A stretch of DNA of 12,252 bases. Source: RGIG7300 sp045649645 (lineage in GTDB: Bacteria > Bacillota > Clostridia > Oscillospirales > CAG-272). Where the stretch lies: the NCBI GenBank assembly GCA_045649645.1, contig JAZRQH010000086.1:1-12252 (forward strand). The letters run 5' to 3'. The notes under the pieces were generated by a model. The model was not told where the DNA came from and searched no databases. It saw nothing but the letters and a program-made list of their open reading frames with translations. Made by a program: the position numbers and the translations under genes. Shown piece after piece: positions 11,721-12,252 of the stretch. The first letter of the stretch is position 1; every line of letters starts with the position of its first letter.

Positions 11721-12252
11721 AACCGTCTGCTGTCCCAGTAGATGGTTGATGAGCTGCTGTGCGGTACGTCCGCTTCTGCCGCCGTGCTGCATTGCCCAGG
11801 CTCTTGCCTTGTTTATAAGCTCCTCGTCTGAGATATTGATATTATTGCGGTGAGCAAGCTCGGTGACAATATTAAAGTAGTTCTTCTGGTCGGGCTTGGA
11901 ATAGTTGATGGTAACGCCGAAGCGGTCGTAGAGCGAGAGCTTTTCTTCCATTGTGTCGGAGTGGCGAACGTCGTTCTGCACCTGAATATCCTTACGGTCA
12001 GCCCAGGTCTCCTTGATAAGGTGCCAGCGGTTGGATGTGGCGTAGATAAGCACGTTGTCGGGTCTTACCTCAAGTCCGCCCTCGATCACTGCCTTTAAGT
12101 ACTTGTACTCAACCTCGTTTTCCTCAAAGGAAAGGTCGTCCATATAGATGATAAAGCGGTAGTTACGGTTTTTGATATCCGCAATTATCTTGGGTAAGAA
12201 CTCAAACTGATGCTTGTATATCTCTATTATACGCAAGCCACGGTCGTAATAC
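11709..12252 (-). CDS. DUF815 AAA-type ATPase, C-terminal part (5' end outside the window)
   Basis: The frame is open through the right edge; the visible 180 residues are the C-terminal part of a DUF815 (COG2607) P-loop ATPase. Recognisable blocks are GLRIIEI, RFIIYMDDLSFEENEVEYKYLK (Walker B region with DD), GGLEVRPDNVLIYATSNR (sensor region), EEKLSLYDRFGVTINY and the end GRSGRTAQQLINHLLG. Walker A lies beyond the window. In many homologues SNR is followed by R; here it is Trp (SNRWHL). The in-frame TTG at 12236 is not a real start because the homology continues upstream of it. The terminal DNA residues and the stop codon come from the heptamer array. The cellular role of the family is poorly known. 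Confidence 0.88.
   Translation of the reverse strand, partial: YYDRGLRIIEIYKHQFEFLPKIIADIKNRNYRFIIYMDDLSFEENEVEYKYLKAVIEGGLEVRPDNVLIYATSNRWHLIKETWADRKDIQVQNDVRHSDTMEEKLSLYDRFGVTINYSKPDQKNYFNIVTELAHRNNINISDEELINKARAWAMQHGGRSGRTAQQLINHLLGQQTVDNA

Overview
The window looks like chromosome from an endospore-forming clostridial Firmicute, probably of the Oscillospiraceae/Ruminococcaceae type. The reasons are spoIIR, a SpoIID-like protein with peptidoglycan-binding repeats, RNase J, a DUF815 ATPase, strong GGAGG ribosome binding sites and consensus sigma-A promoters, with moderate GC content. This placement is inferred from gene content, not from a marker-gene tree. I see no rRNA, tRNA, CRISPR array, intact insertion sequence or prophage.

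Layout. Positions 1-2559 (+) hold the 3' end of an unidentified gene, a lipoprotein, tsaE, tsaB and rpiB, tightly packed or overlapping and probably one transcript. After a hairpin comes a MATE-family transporter (2634-3974, +). A gene-free stretch (3975-4337) packed with nested inverted repeats separates it from a converging three-gene minus-strand cluster (6619 down to 4338): a carboxypeptidase-regulatory-like beta-sandwich protein, a SpoIID-like protein with three PG_binding_1 repeats, and a protein with two such repeats. None of the three has a signal peptide. Upstream of them on the same strand is a small protein made of QNNS tetrapeptides. It is divergent from manA (mannose-6-phosphate isomerase, +), which has a perfect-spacing sigma-A promoter. 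manA converges on RNase J (-), whose promoter is a textbook sigma-A site. Then come a 71-residue protein (+), a small tail-anchored membrane protein (-), spoIIR (+), a membrane zinc-ribbon protein (-) and the 3' part of a DUF815 AAA ATPase gene (-) that runs off the window.

How the genes relate. TsaE and TsaB belong to tRNA t6A synthesis. RpiB and ManA are sugar-phosphate isomerases. SpoIIR is the forespore-to-mother-cell signal that activates pro-sigma-E. The SpoIID-like cluster, and two small genes that carry sigma-G-like promoter words beside spoIIR, suggest a share of sporulation functions, but that is inference.

The most notable non-coding signal is a dispersed intergenic repeat family with a 7-bp period (consensus ATTNCGC on one strand). 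It sits at nearly every gene 3' end in the second half of the window and after rpiB, usually beside a hairpin or terminator, and several gene stop codons lie inside it. The second is the 3951-4353 block: a 15-bp perfect terminal inverted repeat holding the last codons of both converging genes, enclosing a mirrored array of four GCGATAT and four ATATCGC words separated by small hairpins.
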